Below, piece after piece: positions 48,957-59,305 of a DNA stretch of 64,000 nt (its first letter is position 1; every line of letters begins with the position of its first letter). The notes under the pieces were generated by a model. It was not told the origin of the DNA, did no database searches, and saw nothing but the letters and a program-made list of their open reading frames with translations. The stretch is taken from NCBI RefSeq assembly GCF_014596935.1, contig NZ_JACVXC010000002.1:158627-222626 (forward strand), given 5' to 3'. Both the position numbers and the translations under genes were made by a program. This stretch comes from Aestuariibaculum suncheonense (lineage in GTDB: Bacteria > Bacteroidota > Bacteroidia > Flavobacteriales > Flavobacteriaceae).

Positions 48957-50420
48957 TTATTTATTATCTGTTCTTCTTTCCTTTAATTCGGTTTCTATCT
49001 CAACTTCCATTTTCTTATTAATTTCATAAAACATCAATAACGCTACACATAAAAAGAATGGAATGGAAGGATAAATACTTACTAGTAATTTAGTTCCTTC
49101 TATAGCTGTTTCTGGCTGACTTATAAAGTCTGCTGCCAATGTGTTTTCTTTAGTTACATAACCATAGACACCTAAAAAATAAGTTACCAAAGCACTACCT
49201 ATACTTAAGCCCCCTTTTAGACCTACCATCATTGCTGAAAAAATAATGGCGGTTGCTCTGCGATTATTTTTCCACTCTGAATAATCAGCTACGTCGGCTA
49301 TCATAGCCCATAGGAGAGGTATGGTTAATCCATAAAAGAACCCGTGACAAACTTGAGCGGTAAAAATTAAAACGACAGAGGTTGGTGAAAAGAAATAGAA
49401 AATTAATATGAATAGCGTCGAAATGAATAGAGCTATTTTAAAAACGTCGCGTTTTCCATATTTATCGGCAAATTTTTTAGATAATGATATTCCCAAAATC
49501 ATAAAAATAATCCCTCCAGCATTGAATAATCCAAAGCCGGCTGAAACCGGATTTTCACCGAAAAAATTTATCCCTATTCCAGACAAACTTTCAAGCAACG
49601 GCTGAATAAATTCAGTAAGCGCTTCCTTATCTATATAATTCTCAAAATAATAAACATAAGAACCACCTTTCATAGCCAAGGTAATAAACACCAATGTGGT
49701 TACAACTAAAATAATCACCCATGGCTTATTTTTAAAAAGATCACCTAAATCTTCAATTAAACTAGATTTTTGTTCTGGTTTAGGAATAATGCGTTCTCTA
49801 GTAGTTAAAAATGTAATTAATAACATAACGGTTCCTATAACTGCTAACCAGGTCATTACAATTTCAATCCCTAAAGCCTTATCTCCTCCTCCGGCTGTTT
49901 CTATTATGGGTAACATAAATACCTGAACAAAAAACTGAGCAAACATTACCGCAACGAATCTATAGGCAGATAAACTATTTCTATCTCCCATATCACCCGT
50001 TATTACGCCACTTAAAGCGGAATATGGTAAATTATTTGCGGCATACAATAACAATAATAATGTATAGGTTACTGCAGCATAAATTACTTTTCCTTTATAT
50101 TCAAAATCAGGCGTAGTAAATGCTAATAAAGCAACTACCCCTAAAGGAATACTTGTCCATAAAATCCATGGTCTAAATTTCCCCCATCGTGAGGTTGTTC
50201 GATCGGCAATTGCTCCTATTATTGGGTTAAATCCAAAAGCAGCAATTAAACCAACCGTTAACATAATTGCTGAAGCATGGTTTGCTTCAAGCCCATAGAT
50301 ATCGGTGTAGAAATAAGCTAAATATGTCAGTATGGTTTGAAAAACAAGATTTGCTGCTAAATCTCCTAAACTATATCCTATCTTCTCTTTAACAGATAAG
50401 GTTTGTGTGGTATTATTCAT
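48957..50420 (-). CDS. GPH-family sugar:cation symporter for xylosides
   Basis: An inner-membrane carrier of the glycoside-pentoside-hexuronide (MelB/XynP-like) family, 487 aa with about 12 helices. Family marks are KIGYSLGDLAANLVFQ at the N-terminus, NPIIGAIADRTTSRWGKFRPWIL between helices 2 and 3, and WAMIADVADYSEWKNNRRATAI in the second half. It lies 14 bp before the cytoplasmic GH43 and 23 bp after GH10, so xylobiose, xylotriose or aldouronic acid is the likely cargo. Confidence 0.93.
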   Translation of the reverse strand: MNNTTQTLSVKEKIGYSLGDLAANLVFQTILTYLAYFYTDIYGLEANHASAIMLTVGLIAAFGFNPIIGAIADRTTSRWGKFRPWILWTSIPLGVVALLAFTTPDFEYKGKVIYAAVTYTLLLLLYAANNLPYSALSGVITGDMGDRNSLSAYRFVAVMFAQFFVQVFMLPIIETAGGGDKALGIEIVMTWLAVIGTVMLLITFLTTRERIIPKPEQKSSLIEDLGDLFKNKPWVIILVVTTLVFITLAMKGGSYVYYFENYIDKEALTEFIQPLLESLSGIGINFFGENPVSAGFGLFNAGGIIFMILGISLSKKFADKYGKRDVFKIALFISTLFILIFYFFSPTSVVLIFTAQVCHGFFYGLTIPLLWAMIADVADYSEWKNNRRATAIIFSAMMVGLKGGLSIGSALVTYFLGVYGYVTKENTLAADFISQPETAIEGTKLLVSIYPSIPFFLCVALLMFYEINKKMEVEIETELKERRTDNK

Positions 50421-50443
50421 GTTTGTTTAGTTGGTTGTATAAA

Positions 50444-51556
50444 TTATTTCTTTAAAGCCAGAATACTATCGTAGGCGGCTTTAGGCTTTAATTCTCGATC
50501 AAAAAGTAATGGATAATTCGTTCTGCCTCGCACAGGAAAATCGTTAAGCCATGATTCTTTATCGCTAGTTCCCCAAAAAGTAACTCGACTTATTTTGTCT
50601 TGATGCTTTAAGAATACTTTAAAAATATCGCTATAACGTTTAGCCAATTTCACCTGCATAGAATCAGGTAACGCTTCTGGGTATGGGTTTAATTTTTTAT
50701 TATTTTCAAAATTTTGGCTGATTTCTGCTCCAACCAAATTCCATGGATTTGGCAATACACTCACATCTAACTCTGTAATAGCCACTTTAACACCTAAATT
50801 TGCGTAATCTAAAATACTTTCTTCTATTTCTTCAATAGAAGGACTATCTATATGCCAGTGCCCCTGCATTCCTACGCCATCAATTTTAATTCCTTTGCTT
50901 TGAATATCCTTTACTAATTTTACTGCTCCAGCTCTTTTAGCTTTATTGGTTAGGTTATAATCATTGTAATATAAATCTGTATTTGGATCTGTTTCTGCCG
51001 CCCATTTAAAAGCCATAGCTAAATATTCACTACCTATAGTCTTATAAAAAGCCGAGTTTCTCAAAGTTCCATCTTCATTTAAAGCTTCGTTAACAACATC
51101 CCAAGAATTTATTCTTCCCTTGTATTTTTCAACAATAGTTTTTATATGACTTTCCATGGCTTGAGCCATTTCTGTACTGTCTGAAATACTTCTCATCCAA
51201 GGCGCCAGCTGGCTGTGCCAAATAAGTGTATGCCCATGAATAAACATGTTATTTTTTTCCCCAAATTCAACGTATTTATCAGACATATCAAACTGATACA
51301 CATCCTTTTCAGGATGCATAAACATGGATTTCATAATATTTTCTGCTGTAATACTGCTAAATTCCTTTCCTATTAGTGCGCTACGCAAAGAATCTGTTTG
51401 TAAAATATCATCCCTATTCAATGCAGTCCCTACATGAAAACTGTTCTTATATGCATCTCGAAGACCTGTTTCTTGCGCTTTATGGTTATTTGAAGTTTTA
51501 CAACTAATTCCCATTAAAAGGGTCGTTGCGATTAAAGTTGATTTTAAAATTTTCAT
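50444..51556 (-). CDS. GH10 xylanase lipoprotein (single domain)
   Basis: A 370-aa GH10 barrel with lipoprotein signal (Cys19 in GISC) and no binding module. HGHTLIWHSQLAPW, acid/base Glu157 in WDVVNEALNED, YYNDYNL, GVGMQGHWH and nucleophile Glu262 in AITELDVSV are all present. Unlike xyn10A it lacks the inserted module, so it probably works on soluble oligosaccharides in the periplasm. It is third in the operon, 7 bp after GH115. Confidence 0.95.
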   Translation of the reverse strand: MKILKSTLIATTLLMGISCKTSNNHKAQETGLRDAYKNSFHVGTALNRDDILQTDSLRSALIGKEFSSITAENIMKSMFMHPEKDVYQFDMSDKYVEFGEKNNMFIHGHTLIWHSQLAPWMRSISDSTEMAQAMESHIKTIVEKYKGRINSWDVVNEALNEDGTLRNSAFYKTIGSEYLAMAFKWAAETDPNTDLYYNDYNLTNKAKRAGAVKLVKDIQSKGIKIDGVGMQGHWHIDSPSIEEIEESILDYANLGVKVAITELDVSVLPNPWNLVGAEISQNFENNKKLNPYPEALPDSMQVKLAKRYSDIFKVFLKHQDKISRVTFWGTSDKESWLNDFPVRGRTNYPLLFDRELKPKAAYDSILALKK

Positions 51557-51563
51557 ATATTTT

Positions 51564-54497
51564 TTAATTTGCTTTATAACTTTCCGGAGGACCTAAGTAG
51601 GTTTCTTTTAAATAACTGTGTTGTGTTTCTATAATAATTTTTTGAAGTACTAACCCCTCGTCTATTCTATAATAATTTAATGTATGGTTACCAATAGACT
51701 CTACATTTAACTCCGTTGTAATAACCTTAATGCTGTTGGATACATTTTCATGCCAATGTGCAGGAACCTTTCCATTGTAATTAAATATAGTCGCATCGGC
51801 ATCATAATTTACAACCTCTGGCTTATCATTATCAAAACCTAATGCGAAAAGCATACCTTCTCTTATTGAATAATTTATAGTTGGTGAAAACAACGTATGT
51901 ACCTTTACATTTCCTTTGCTTTTTAGATAAACGTCATAGGTAAGCTTTGGAGAACTTTCGCTAAGTGGTAATCTTCCATATTTTACCGGCAAAGAAATAA
52001 CGGAAGAAGCTTCTCTACCTAAATTATCGACAACTTCCCATGTAAAAGCTTTAGGCTCAAATTTACTTGAATAGTTTTCTGCGTTAATTGATATATAACC
52101 GTCGCTCTCTACAAAACCTCTTGCTTGTGATAAATTTGGATTTGAAAATTCAACGTAAATAGGAATTTCCAGGTTTTCAGCTTTGATAACAAATGACGAC
52201 CTGTTGATGCCCTCGGGAATTTTACTCCAATTTATTTGTACTTGAATACGCTCTTGTTTATCAACTGTTCCAGTTGTTTTTGATAGAGTAATCCACTCTG
52301 ATTCTGAAGTAATTTTATAATTAAATACCTTTTTACCTCTGTTAAAAATGTCTACGAAATGTGATGTATTCTCGTATGAGATAAAAATCGGTAAAACAGC
52401 TTCCTCTTTTGCTTTTGGCCACCATTTTGTTGAGCCTTCTACCGAAACACCTATCGACAATTTTTTTTCAGGTATAACACTTTCGGTTTTAGGCATGATA
52501 TTTTCCTTTGGGTCACTCCAACTGGTATAGCCTATATGTGTTTGTGACATCATATCGACCCATTTACCATTAGCAATATCTGTGTGATAAAAATGAGTTA
52601 GTTCTGCATCTTTATCGAATAATTCCTGAACCTTGTTGGCATAATCGTTTGCTATTACCCTGCCTTGTGATGCATATAAACGATTTTTAGCCACACTTGT
52701 ATAAAGTTCATTCAAATTAGCACTTGCCTTTACCGGATAAAGTACTAGTTGATAAAAAGCATCTTTATATTCTGGTTTTAGTTTTTCATTAATCTCTTCC
52801 GCATGAGCTACTAATTTGTTGTAATCTTCAACAATTTTATCGGCTTCATTAAAGAACATTAAACTGTAGGTTGATGAATCGATAAGCTCTGGCTTTATTC
52901 TGGCATTATATTTCGTATATAACTTCAAAATGCCGGCTATTTCGTTAGTAAATTGCCCATCAAACGTAGCTTCTGCCCAATCTGTATAAAATTCATGTAA
53001 ATTTTCGGGATTCCATTGTTCAGGATTCCAAGCATATTCTAAGAAAAAATCTGTTGGAAACTCCACAGGTTTTATATCTCCAACGTTTACTATCCATAAT
53101 TCTTTTACATCATGCTGATAGGCTAGATTCATTTGTTCCCAAACACGTTCTATTTGATTCGTATTTATCCACTTATAACTTCTTGGACCTCCAACATAAT
53201 CAAAATGATAATAAATACCATAACCGCCTTTTCTTGGTTTTGCATTTAATTCCGGTAATTTCCTTAAGTTCCCCCAGTTGTCATCACATAATAATAGCGT
53301 TACATCATCTGGGACCTTCATACCTTGATCGTAATATTCCTGCACCTCCTTGTATAAAGCCCATACTTGCGGTGTTTTATCGGCAGACTTACCTGTGACC
53401 TCTTCGATAATATCACGTTGAGTAGTTACAATATTCTCCAATAATTCTATGGCTGTGCCTTCCGTCATGGGTTCATCGCCATCACCTCTCATTCCAATAG
53501 TTATTAAAGACTCCCTATTCTTTACTCGTTCCATTCCCCCTTTCCAGAAATCTTTTAACTGGTCTGGGTTGGTATTAAAATTCCAGGCTTTACCTCCAAA
53601 ACTCTGCCATTCTTTATGAGCCCTGGCTAAAGGCTCATGATGTGATGTTCCCATAACAACACCATATTCGTCTGCTAATACACCATTCAAGGGATCATCA
53701 GCATAAAAAGAACTCCCCCACATGGCTGGCCACAGGTAATTTCCTTTTAGTCTTAATATTAATTCGAAAACTTTATCATAGAACTGATGATTAAATCCTC
53801 CAAAGGTTTTAGAAGCCCAGCCGCCTAAGGCAGGCCATTCATCATTAATAAAAATACCCCGATACTTTACTTTAGGCTCTCCTAAAGTATGTTGTCCCGG
53901 AAGCACATGAAGTTCCGATTGTTTTTTTACCGGCACATCTGCCCAATAATACCACGGAGAAACCCCTATTTGTTTTGAAAGATCGTAAATCCCATAAATG
54001 GTTCCACGTTTATCAGAGCCTGCGATTACTAAAGCCTTTTTGACTCCCTTTACAGGATTATCTATAACCTGAGTTATAAACTTTTCTCTGGCGCCTGATA
54101 GTTGCGCTTTGTCAATTTTACCGGCTTCTACCAACTCATCAATAATAGTGCTATTCCCTAAAGTTCCTATTATTAAAAGAATGTCGGTATTATCATAATT
54201 TGTACTTAAGATATTAGGCTTTAAACTTGTTACCTTAAATATATCGTTTTGAAGATGCCCAACAACTTTTAAAACGCCTTTAAATTCGTTTGAACTGACA
54301 ACTAGAGAAGCTACCCTTCCTGAGGATGCTAATGGGAAAGTACCCTTTGATGCTTTTGAAACAACATACTTAGTATTACTAAAAGCATTAAAACTCATGA
54401 CACAAAAAAGTAATACAGTAACATTTAAAATTTTTCTTTTAAACACTACTCCAAAGCTTATTAATCTTTGATGGATTTCTTTTTTATTTAGTTTCAC
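51564..54497 (-). CDS. GH115 alpha-1,2-glucuronidase (copy 2)
   Basis: Removes (4-O-methyl-)glucuronate from internal xylose residues of glucuronoxylan. The 977-aa protein carries the GH115 blocks KYRGIFINDEW, GNYLWPAMWGSS, GTSHHEPL, GMRGDGDEPM and CDDNWGNLRKLP. The C-terminal beta-sandwich (ISINAENYSSKF, near 830) ends in the family-typical YLGPPES. The signal sequence is preceded by an unusually long charged segment (about 25 residues), so a later start is possible. It lies between GH67 (14 bp) and GH10 (7 bp), a clear xylan context. It is strongly diverged from the GH115 at 7.5-10.4 kb. Confidence 0.95.
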   Translation of the reverse strand: MKLNKKEIHQRLISFGVVFKRKILNVTVLLFCVMSFNAFSNTKYVVSKASKGTFPLASSGRVASLVVSSNEFKGVLKVVGHLQNDIFKVTSLKPNILSTNYDNTDILLIIGTLGNSTIIDELVEAGKIDKAQLSGAREKFITQVIDNPVKGVKKALVIAGSDKRGTIYGIYDLSKQIGVSPWYYWADVPVKKQSELHVLPGQHTLGEPKVKYRGIFINDEWPALGGWASKTFGGFNHQFYDKVFELILRLKGNYLWPAMWGSSFYADDPLNGVLADEYGVVMGTSHHEPLARAHKEWQSFGGKAWNFNTNPDQLKDFWKGGMERVKNRESLITIGMRGDGDEPMTEGTAIELLENIVTTQRDIIEEVTGKSADKTPQVWALYKEVQEYYDQGMKVPDDVTLLLCDDNWGNLRKLPELNAKPRKGGYGIYYHFDYVGGPRSYKWINTNQIERVWEQMNLAYQHDVKELWIVNVGDIKPVEFPTDFFLEYAWNPEQWNPENLHEFYTDWAEATFDGQFTNEIAGILKLYTKYNARIKPELIDSSTYSLMFFNEADKIVEDYNKLVAHAEEINEKLKPEYKDAFYQLVLYPVKASANLNELYTSVAKNRLYASQGRVIANDYANKVQELFDKDAELTHFYHTDIANGKWVDMMSQTHIGYTSWSDPKENIMPKTESVIPEKKLSIGVSVEGSTKWWPKAKEEAVLPIFISYENTSHFVDIFNRGKKVFNYKITSESEWITLSKTTGTVDKQERIQVQINWSKIPEGINRSSFVIKAENLEIPIYVEFSNPNLSQARGFVESDGYISINAENYSSKFEPKAFTWEVVDNLGREASSVISLPVKYGRLPLSESSPKLTYDVYLKSKGNVKVHTLFSPTINYSIREGMLFALGFDNDKPEVVNYDADATIFNYNGKVPAHWHENVSNSIKVITTELNVESIGNHTLNYYRIDEGLVLQKIIIETQHSYLKETYLGPPESYKAN

Positions 54498-54511
54498 TGA
54501 TAGTTATTTTT

Positions 54512-56683
54512 TTAGTTTCCAGGTGCAAAAGGAAAGGTCATGTTTTTAAATTCTTCTAAAGATTTTGTAGATTTTTCAACCCCTTGAGGTAATTGTTTTT
54601 TTGAAAATTGCTGAAAATATAACAGACAAGCATCTCTCCACCATTTTGCCTCTTTAAGCTGAATGTTCAATAACATTTCAACTTCTTTAAATCTCTGTTG
54701 ATCAATCTTACCTTCAAGCGATTTCCAGTAATCAACCATCTGTTTTACCTGATTTACACCCTCCTGATACTTAAGAGCCAATCCATCCCAAAGCGTTACT
54801 CCACTTTTTAACTTATACTCCCAAGACAAATGATGAAACCATAGAAGATATTCCTCAGGACAAGAATTCAAATTACTGAACTCTTTACTTACTTCTTTTG
54901 CATATTGATCTGTTGCCCCACTCCCCTTTTCTGTTCGATCAAAACCAATACCATTGGCATCAGCTTTATGATAATATACTGGATTCCATTCTGGTCGTGA
55001 AAGATTCGCAACCCAAGGGCCTGGTCCATAATGGTGTCCGGTCGCCATAATATGATGCAAACCAAAAGGTGTCATATAATTCACAACAGCTTCATGCGAC
55101 ATTAACAATATATCTTCGATTGTTTTAACAACAGCGATATCATTAGAAAACGTCATTCTAATCCATTCATTCGCTATATTTTCTGCTTTTAAATCAGGAT
55201 TCCAGGCCAATCTACCGTAACCATACCAATTAGCCTGCAACATGACATTTCCGGTCCAGTTTATATCTGTTCCAACATTACTTACTCCAGCTATACCTGT
55301 TAGTTTTTGATTATTTAGTGAGCCATCTATCACTTTAGCAACCGTAGACCCCTTGCCCTCTCTATAAGTATCGGTTTTTAAAACTTCTTCATAAAATTTT
55401 GGTAAAAAAACAGTATGCGTACTCTGCCCGAGATATTCCTGAGTGATTTGAAACTCCATCATTAAAGGTGTTTTTGGCATGGCACCAAACATGGGATGAA
55501 ATGGTTCTCTAGGTTGGAAATCTATAGCTCCATTTTTCACCTGAATAAGTACGTTGTCTTTGAACTTGCCATCAAAAGGCACAAACTCTGAATACGCTTG
55601 TTTAGCCCGATCTGTAGTATCATGTTCTGAATACACAAACGCTCGCCACATAACTATACCACCAAAAGGATTAAGAGCTTCTGCCAGCATATTAGCGCCA
55701 TCAACATGATTACGTCCATAATTTTGAGGACCAGGTTGTCCTTCTGAATTTGCTTTAACTAAAAATCCTCCAAAATCAGGTATAAATTGGTAAACCTCTT
55801 TCACTTTTTGCTTCCACCATGAAATAACATCTTCATCCAACGGATCGGATGTTTTTAAACCGCCTATTTCCATGGGGGCCGAAAAACGCGCCGTTAAATA
55901 AACTTTTATCCCATAAGGTCTAAATACTTTTGCTAAAGCAGCCACCTTTTCTAAATATTGAGGCGTTAATATATTAGCATTGGCATTAACATTGTTTAAT
56001 ACGGTACCATTGATCCCTACAGAGGCATTAGCTCTTGCATAATCAGTATACCGAAAATCTAAATAATCTGGTAAACGATGCCAATCCCAAATGGAAAAGC
56101 CGGAATAGCCTCTTTCTACGGTTCGATCTAAATTATCCCAATGATTTAAAACTCTTTTTTGAATTTTAGGAGCATCGATAATATTTAAATTGTTTAACGA
56201 TTGATGGCTTTGTAACAGTTTTAAAAATCTAAAAGTACCATACAATACAGCAACCTCTGTTTTGCCAGTAATAATGATTTGCGAAACATTATTTATTATA
56301 ACAGATTTTATAATAAATCCTTCTTCATTAATTTTGTTGAAATCAGATTTGAACTCCCGTTTTAAACCATCACTTAAAGTACTGTAAGTTGCAAGCATTA
56401 ATCCACTTTCGTTATTAATCTTTTCGGAGTTTACTAAAGCTGAAACATCAGACAAACCTAACATACCTGAAAGACCTATATTCAATTCATCAAGGGCTAC
56501 ATTAATCGTTTCATTATCATTCAAATAAACAATCTGATTTAATTTTTCAATATAGGCCTGCCTTACATTAACATCTTCAATTTGAACATATTGTAACCAT
56601 AAATTATATCCGTTATCAGCCTCGCTTATAGCAAAAGTTAACATTAACAAAATCAGGCTAATTTTTCTAAACATAAATTTCAT
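54512..56683 (-). CDS. GH67 alpha-glucuronidase
   Basis: Releases (methyl-)glucuronate from the non-reducing end of aldouronic oligosaccharides. It complements GH115, which acts on internal residues. The 723-aa protein has a signal peptide (about 1-22). GH67 blocks seen are RVLNHWDNLDRTVERGYSG, acid Glu314 in KANSEGQPGP, and the paired bases Asp388 (GAIDFQPREP) and Glu416 (ITQEYLGQ), spaced 28 residues apart as in characterised GH67 enzymes. MLQANWYGYGRLAWNP and HHYGPGPW follow. First gene of the region D operon; a CAACCGGTTG palindrome lies 123 bp upstream. Confidence 0.96.
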   Translation of the reverse strand: MKFMFRKISLILLMLTFAISEADNGYNLWLQYVQIEDVNVRQAYIEKLNQIVYLNDNETINVALDELNIGLSGMLGLSDVSALVNSEKINNESGLMLATYSTLSDGLKREFKSDFNKINEEGFIIKSVIINNVSQIIITGKTEVAVLYGTFRFLKLLQSHQSLNNLNIIDAPKIQKRVLNHWDNLDRTVERGYSGFSIWDWHRLPDYLDFRYTDYARANASVGINGTVLNNVNANANILTPQYLEKVAALAKVFRPYGIKVYLTARFSAPMEIGGLKTSDPLDEDVISWWKQKVKEVYQFIPDFGGFLVKANSEGQPGPQNYGRNHVDGANMLAEALNPFGGIVMWRAFVYSEHDTTDRAKQAYSEFVPFDGKFKDNVLIQVKNGAIDFQPREPFHPMFGAMPKTPLMMEFQITQEYLGQSTHTVFLPKFYEEVLKTDTYREGKGSTVAKVIDGSLNNQKLTGIAGVSNVGTDINWTGNVMLQANWYGYGRLAWNPDLKAENIANEWIRMTFSNDIAVVKTIEDILLMSHEAVVNYMTPFGLHHIMATGHHYGPGPWVANLSRPEWNPVYYHKADANGIGFDRTEKGSGATDQYAKEVSKEFSNLNSCPEEYLLWFHHLSWEYKLKSGVTLWDGLALKYQEGVNQVKQMVDYWKSLEGKIDQQRFKEVEMLLNIQLKEAKWWRDACLLYFQQFSKKQLPQGVEKSTKSLEEFKNMTFPFAPGN

Positions 56684-57048
56684 TGTTAGGTCTTATCGTT
56701 ACTTAGAATACATTTCCATTTAAAATGAATCTTTTCATCCTAAAATGTATTATTGGTAAAATTTCATAAGAATAATTACGAAGATAGTAAATTATTTATA
56801 ATTTGCAACCGGTTGTGTAAAAAGAGTTGTAAAATCAGTAAATACACGACGTAAAAAAAACAAAGACACAACACAAGCCTATTGAATTACAACAGATTAG
56901 AAGTCATGGTTGTTTATTAGAAAACTTAAAACGTTAATCTAAAATAGACCTTAGTAGTCAATAACACTCAAATATTAAAACTAAAATTATGCTCTGAGGC
57001 GCACAGTTAAACTATATTAAAAATACAATACTTTAAGTGTTTAAATAC
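56684..57048. other. Control region of the GH67 operon
   Basis: This 365-bp AT-rich spacer lies between the GH67 start and the lacI stop. It should hold the GH67 promoter. The only clear element is the CAACCGGTTG palindrome at 56806-56815. No convincing TAnnTTTG promoter box and no hairpin after lacI were seen, so lacI transcripts may read through. Confidence 0.55.
56806..56815. promoter_or_regulatory. Candidate LacI-family operator CAACCGGTTG upstream of GH67
   Basis: A perfect 10-bp palindrome with central CG, 123 bp before the first gene of the region D operon and 234 bp after the lacI stop. It is identical in core to the site at 61402-61411. Its place between a LacI-family gene and a xylan operon makes it the best single operator candidate. 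Confidence 0.65.
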
Positions 57049-58083
57049 TTAAATTCTTTTTGAAGATTCACGTACCAGAACTTCAGTATTTAAAAAGGTA
57101 ATTTGTTTAACAATTTGATCTTTCTTTCTTGATTGTTTCAAATTCTTAAGAATGATCTCAGCTGAAGTTTGCCCCATTTTAGAAGCTGGATGAGTTATTG
57201 TTGATAAATTAGGATCTATTATGTAAGATATTGGATCATTATTAAATCCTATTACAGCCAGTTCTTCAGGTACTTTAATTCCCATTCTTTTTGCACATTG
57301 AATTGCACTTACCCCTAGAATATCACCGGGAGCAAATATACCGTCAGGTCGACTCTTTAAGCTTAATAATTTCTCACTTGCTTTTGCTGCATCATCATAG
57401 GTAACGGAGTTTATCTTAACACATAGATTTTCATCAAATGGAATATTATGCTCCTCCAATGCGGCGAGATAGCCTTTCTTTCTTTCATGATAAATACTAA
57501 ACTCTGATCCAGCCGTTATATGCGCAATTCGTTTACAACCTTGGTCTATCAAATGTTTTGTAGCTTTATAACCCGCACTAAAATTATCAATAATTACATG
57601 AAAAGTTTCAAAACTTTGTGGTACCCTATCAACAAAAACCAAAGGTGTATTGTTTTCAATAAAAACATTAAAATGAGAGGTGTCTTTTGTTCCCATAGCT
57701 AAAGAACATATAACCCCACTTACCCGATTATCGTAAAGGGATTGAGTTAAATTAACTTCCTCCTCATAAGAATCATGAGATTGCATAATAATTACTGTAT
57801 AACCAGCCTTCTGGGCTGCTATTTCAATGCCACTAATAAGCGAAGAAAGGAAAGGCTGGGTTACTGTAGGAAGTAAAACACCTATAGTTCTCATTTTATT
57901 TCCACGTAAACTAGCCGCTAAATTATTAGGTCTATAGCCCATTTCAGCAGCAGTTTTTTTGATCATTTCAATAGTCTTTTTACTAATGGTATGATGATCC
58001 TTTAAGCCTCGGGAAATTGTAGAAGTTGCCAAATTTAACTTCTTGGCTATATCGTAGATAGTAACCTCGCTATTTTCTTTCAT
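57049..58083 (-). CDS. LacI-family transcriptional regulator
   Basis: A sugar-responsive repressor of 344 aa. The N-terminal helix-turn-helix (TIYDIAKKLNLATSTISRGL, residues 8-27) and hinge helix (NNLAASLRGNKMRTIGVLLP) are followed by the periplasmic-binding-protein-like effector domain. That domain has FVDRVPQSF, RIAHITAG, DGIFAPGDILGVSAIQ and ELAVIGFNNDP. It lies between the GH67 operon and the CE6 gene on the same strand. Palindromes of the form CAAYCGRTTG lie upstream of it, upstream of GH67, upstream of the GH43 at 59.3 kb and upstream of xusA. Likely inducer: xylose, a xylo-oligosaccharide or glucuronate (inference). Confidence 0.95.
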   Translation of the reverse strand: MKENSEVTIYDIAKKLNLATSTISRGLKDHHTISKKTIEMIKKTAAEMGYRPNNLAASLRGNKMRTIGVLLPTVTQPFLSSLISGIEIAAQKAGYTVIIMQSHDSYEEEVNLTQSLYDNRVSGVICSLAMGTKDTSHFNVFIENNTPLVFVDRVPQSFETFHVIIDNFSAGYKATKHLIDQGCKRIAHITAGSEFSIYHERKKGYLAALEEHNIPFDENLCVKINSVTYDDAAKASEKLLSLKSRPDGIFAPGDILGVSAIQCAKRMGIKVPEELAVIGFNNDPISYIIDPNLSTITHPASKMGQTSAEIILKNLKQSRKKDQIVKQITFLNTEVLVRESSKRI

Positions 58084-58208
58084 CTAAAATTTGTTAGAAA
58101 AGTCAAATATAAGTTTTTTTAACAATTTCAAGGCTATAATCTAAGTTCAAGGTGCAAAATACCATAGACGCATCATCCTTTCCAACGTGTATTAAAACCA
58201 TCCATACC

Positions 58209-58222
58209 AACAATCGATTGTT
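58209..58222. promoter_or_regulatory. Palindrome AACAATCGATTGTT upstream of lacI
   Basis: A perfect 14-bp palindrome 126-139 bp before the lacI start. Its core CAATCGATTG fits the same consensus as the other four sites, so it probably serves autoregulation. The rest of the 214-bp spacer 58084-58297 shows nothing else. Confidence 0.55.
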
Positions 58223-58297
58223 TTAGGCCTAAAATTAAAGCTATTACAACAATAGAATCTAATTAAATAAAGGGCATTACTTCCAAATGCTAAATTC

Positions 58298-59134
58298 TTA
58301 ATTCTTTAAAATTTCGAGCATTTTTAACGCATAGCGCTTACCTAATTCTCTATACCCAGCAGCATCAAAATGCAGATTATCTTCCCCATCTGTACATCCA
58401 GCAGATGATATTATATAAGCATTAGGAATGGTTTCTGGCAATGTTGCTATAATTTTATTCATACTGGCACATACGCCATCCGTATCGGCATTTACCGTTT
58501 CTCCTGCCAGTAATGGCACATCATCAGGATTTAAGTTTAGATCTTTCATTAAATTATTGTGAACGACCTTTACCTTTTCAGGCCATAGTGTATCACCTGT
58601 GTTTGACTCTCCCTGATGCATTAAAATACCTTTAATCACACCTTTCTCTTGAGCTATTTTAGCCATTTCCACTAATCTTCCATAAGGATTACCTTCATAA
58701 GCTTTTACTGTATTCTTCAACCAATCTGGAGCTGTAGAAACATAGGCTTCATAATTATCTTTATCGAATAGTTCAATTTTACAGCCGCCTACCGCAACAT
58801 TAATAACTCCTATTTTAACATTATCTGGTAATTCTTCTACAAGCGTTCTACCAAAATAATCTACTGGTGTCAATCCTGTATTACAGCGGCATAAAGGAGG
58901 TTTAGCTATATACCATTGCCCCTTTTCTCTTTTAATTTCTGGACAGTCTACAGCTGCTAATACCATAAATCTGTCGCTTAAATTAAGAGTATCCTGAACT
59001 TCAATCTTAGCCGCGCCTTCCATGTTTGATTGCCCGAAACTCAAATAAATATGAAAATTAGGGTCTTGGGCCGACATAACCTGGCCCACCAAAAAAAGAA
59101 CAAATAAATAAGTAAGTTTAAAAAATGTCTTCAT
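58298..59134 (-). CDS. CE6-like acetylxylan esterase (SGNH-type)
   Basis: A secreted 278-aa esterase with signal peptide (about 1-22). Catalytic Ser36 lies in SFGQSNMEG, a conserved MHQGESNTG block follows, and the Asp252-x-x-His255 pair is in EDNLHFDAAGY. This is the layout of CE6 acetylxylan esterases and the SASA (sialate O-acetylesterase) superfamily. In this setting removal of O-acetyl from xylan is the likely job. It stands alone, with 171 bp and a terminator separating it from the GH43 upstream. Confidence 0.9.
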   Translation of the reverse strand: MKTFFKLTYLFVLFLVGQVMSAQDPNFHIYLSFGQSNMEGAAKIEVQDTLNLSDRFMVLAAVDCPEIKREKGQWYIAKPPLCRCNTGLTPVDYFGRTLVEELPDNVKIGVINVAVGGCKIELFDKDNYEAYVSTAPDWLKNTVKAYEGNPYGRLVEMAKIAQEKGVIKGILMHQGESNTGDTLWPEKVKVVHNNLMKDLNLNPDDVPLLAGETVNADTDGVCASMNKIIATLPETIPNAYIISSAGCTDGEDNLHFDAAGYRELGKRYALKMLEILKN

Positions 59135-59259
59135 GAATATGTCGTTTTTAGTCAGACTAAATAATAGCCTTTGTTTAATTGGAGTTGGTTGTAATCGTTT
59201 TTATCTTCAAATGTGAATTTTAAAATGTTACTTGGTCACAAAGAAATAATAACTTATTG

Positions 59260-59293
59260 AAAAAGGTTGTCTAATCGAATAAACAACCTTTTT
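59260..59293 (-). terminator. Terminator of the GH43 at 59.3-61.1 kb
   Basis: AAAAAGGTTGT (59260-59270) pairs with ACAACCTTTTT (59283-59293) across a 12-nt loop, 13 bp after the GH43 stop. The T run faces the minus-strand direction, with a second T run on the other side. Confidence 0.88.
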
Positions 59294-59305
59294 TAAACTA
59301 AATAA

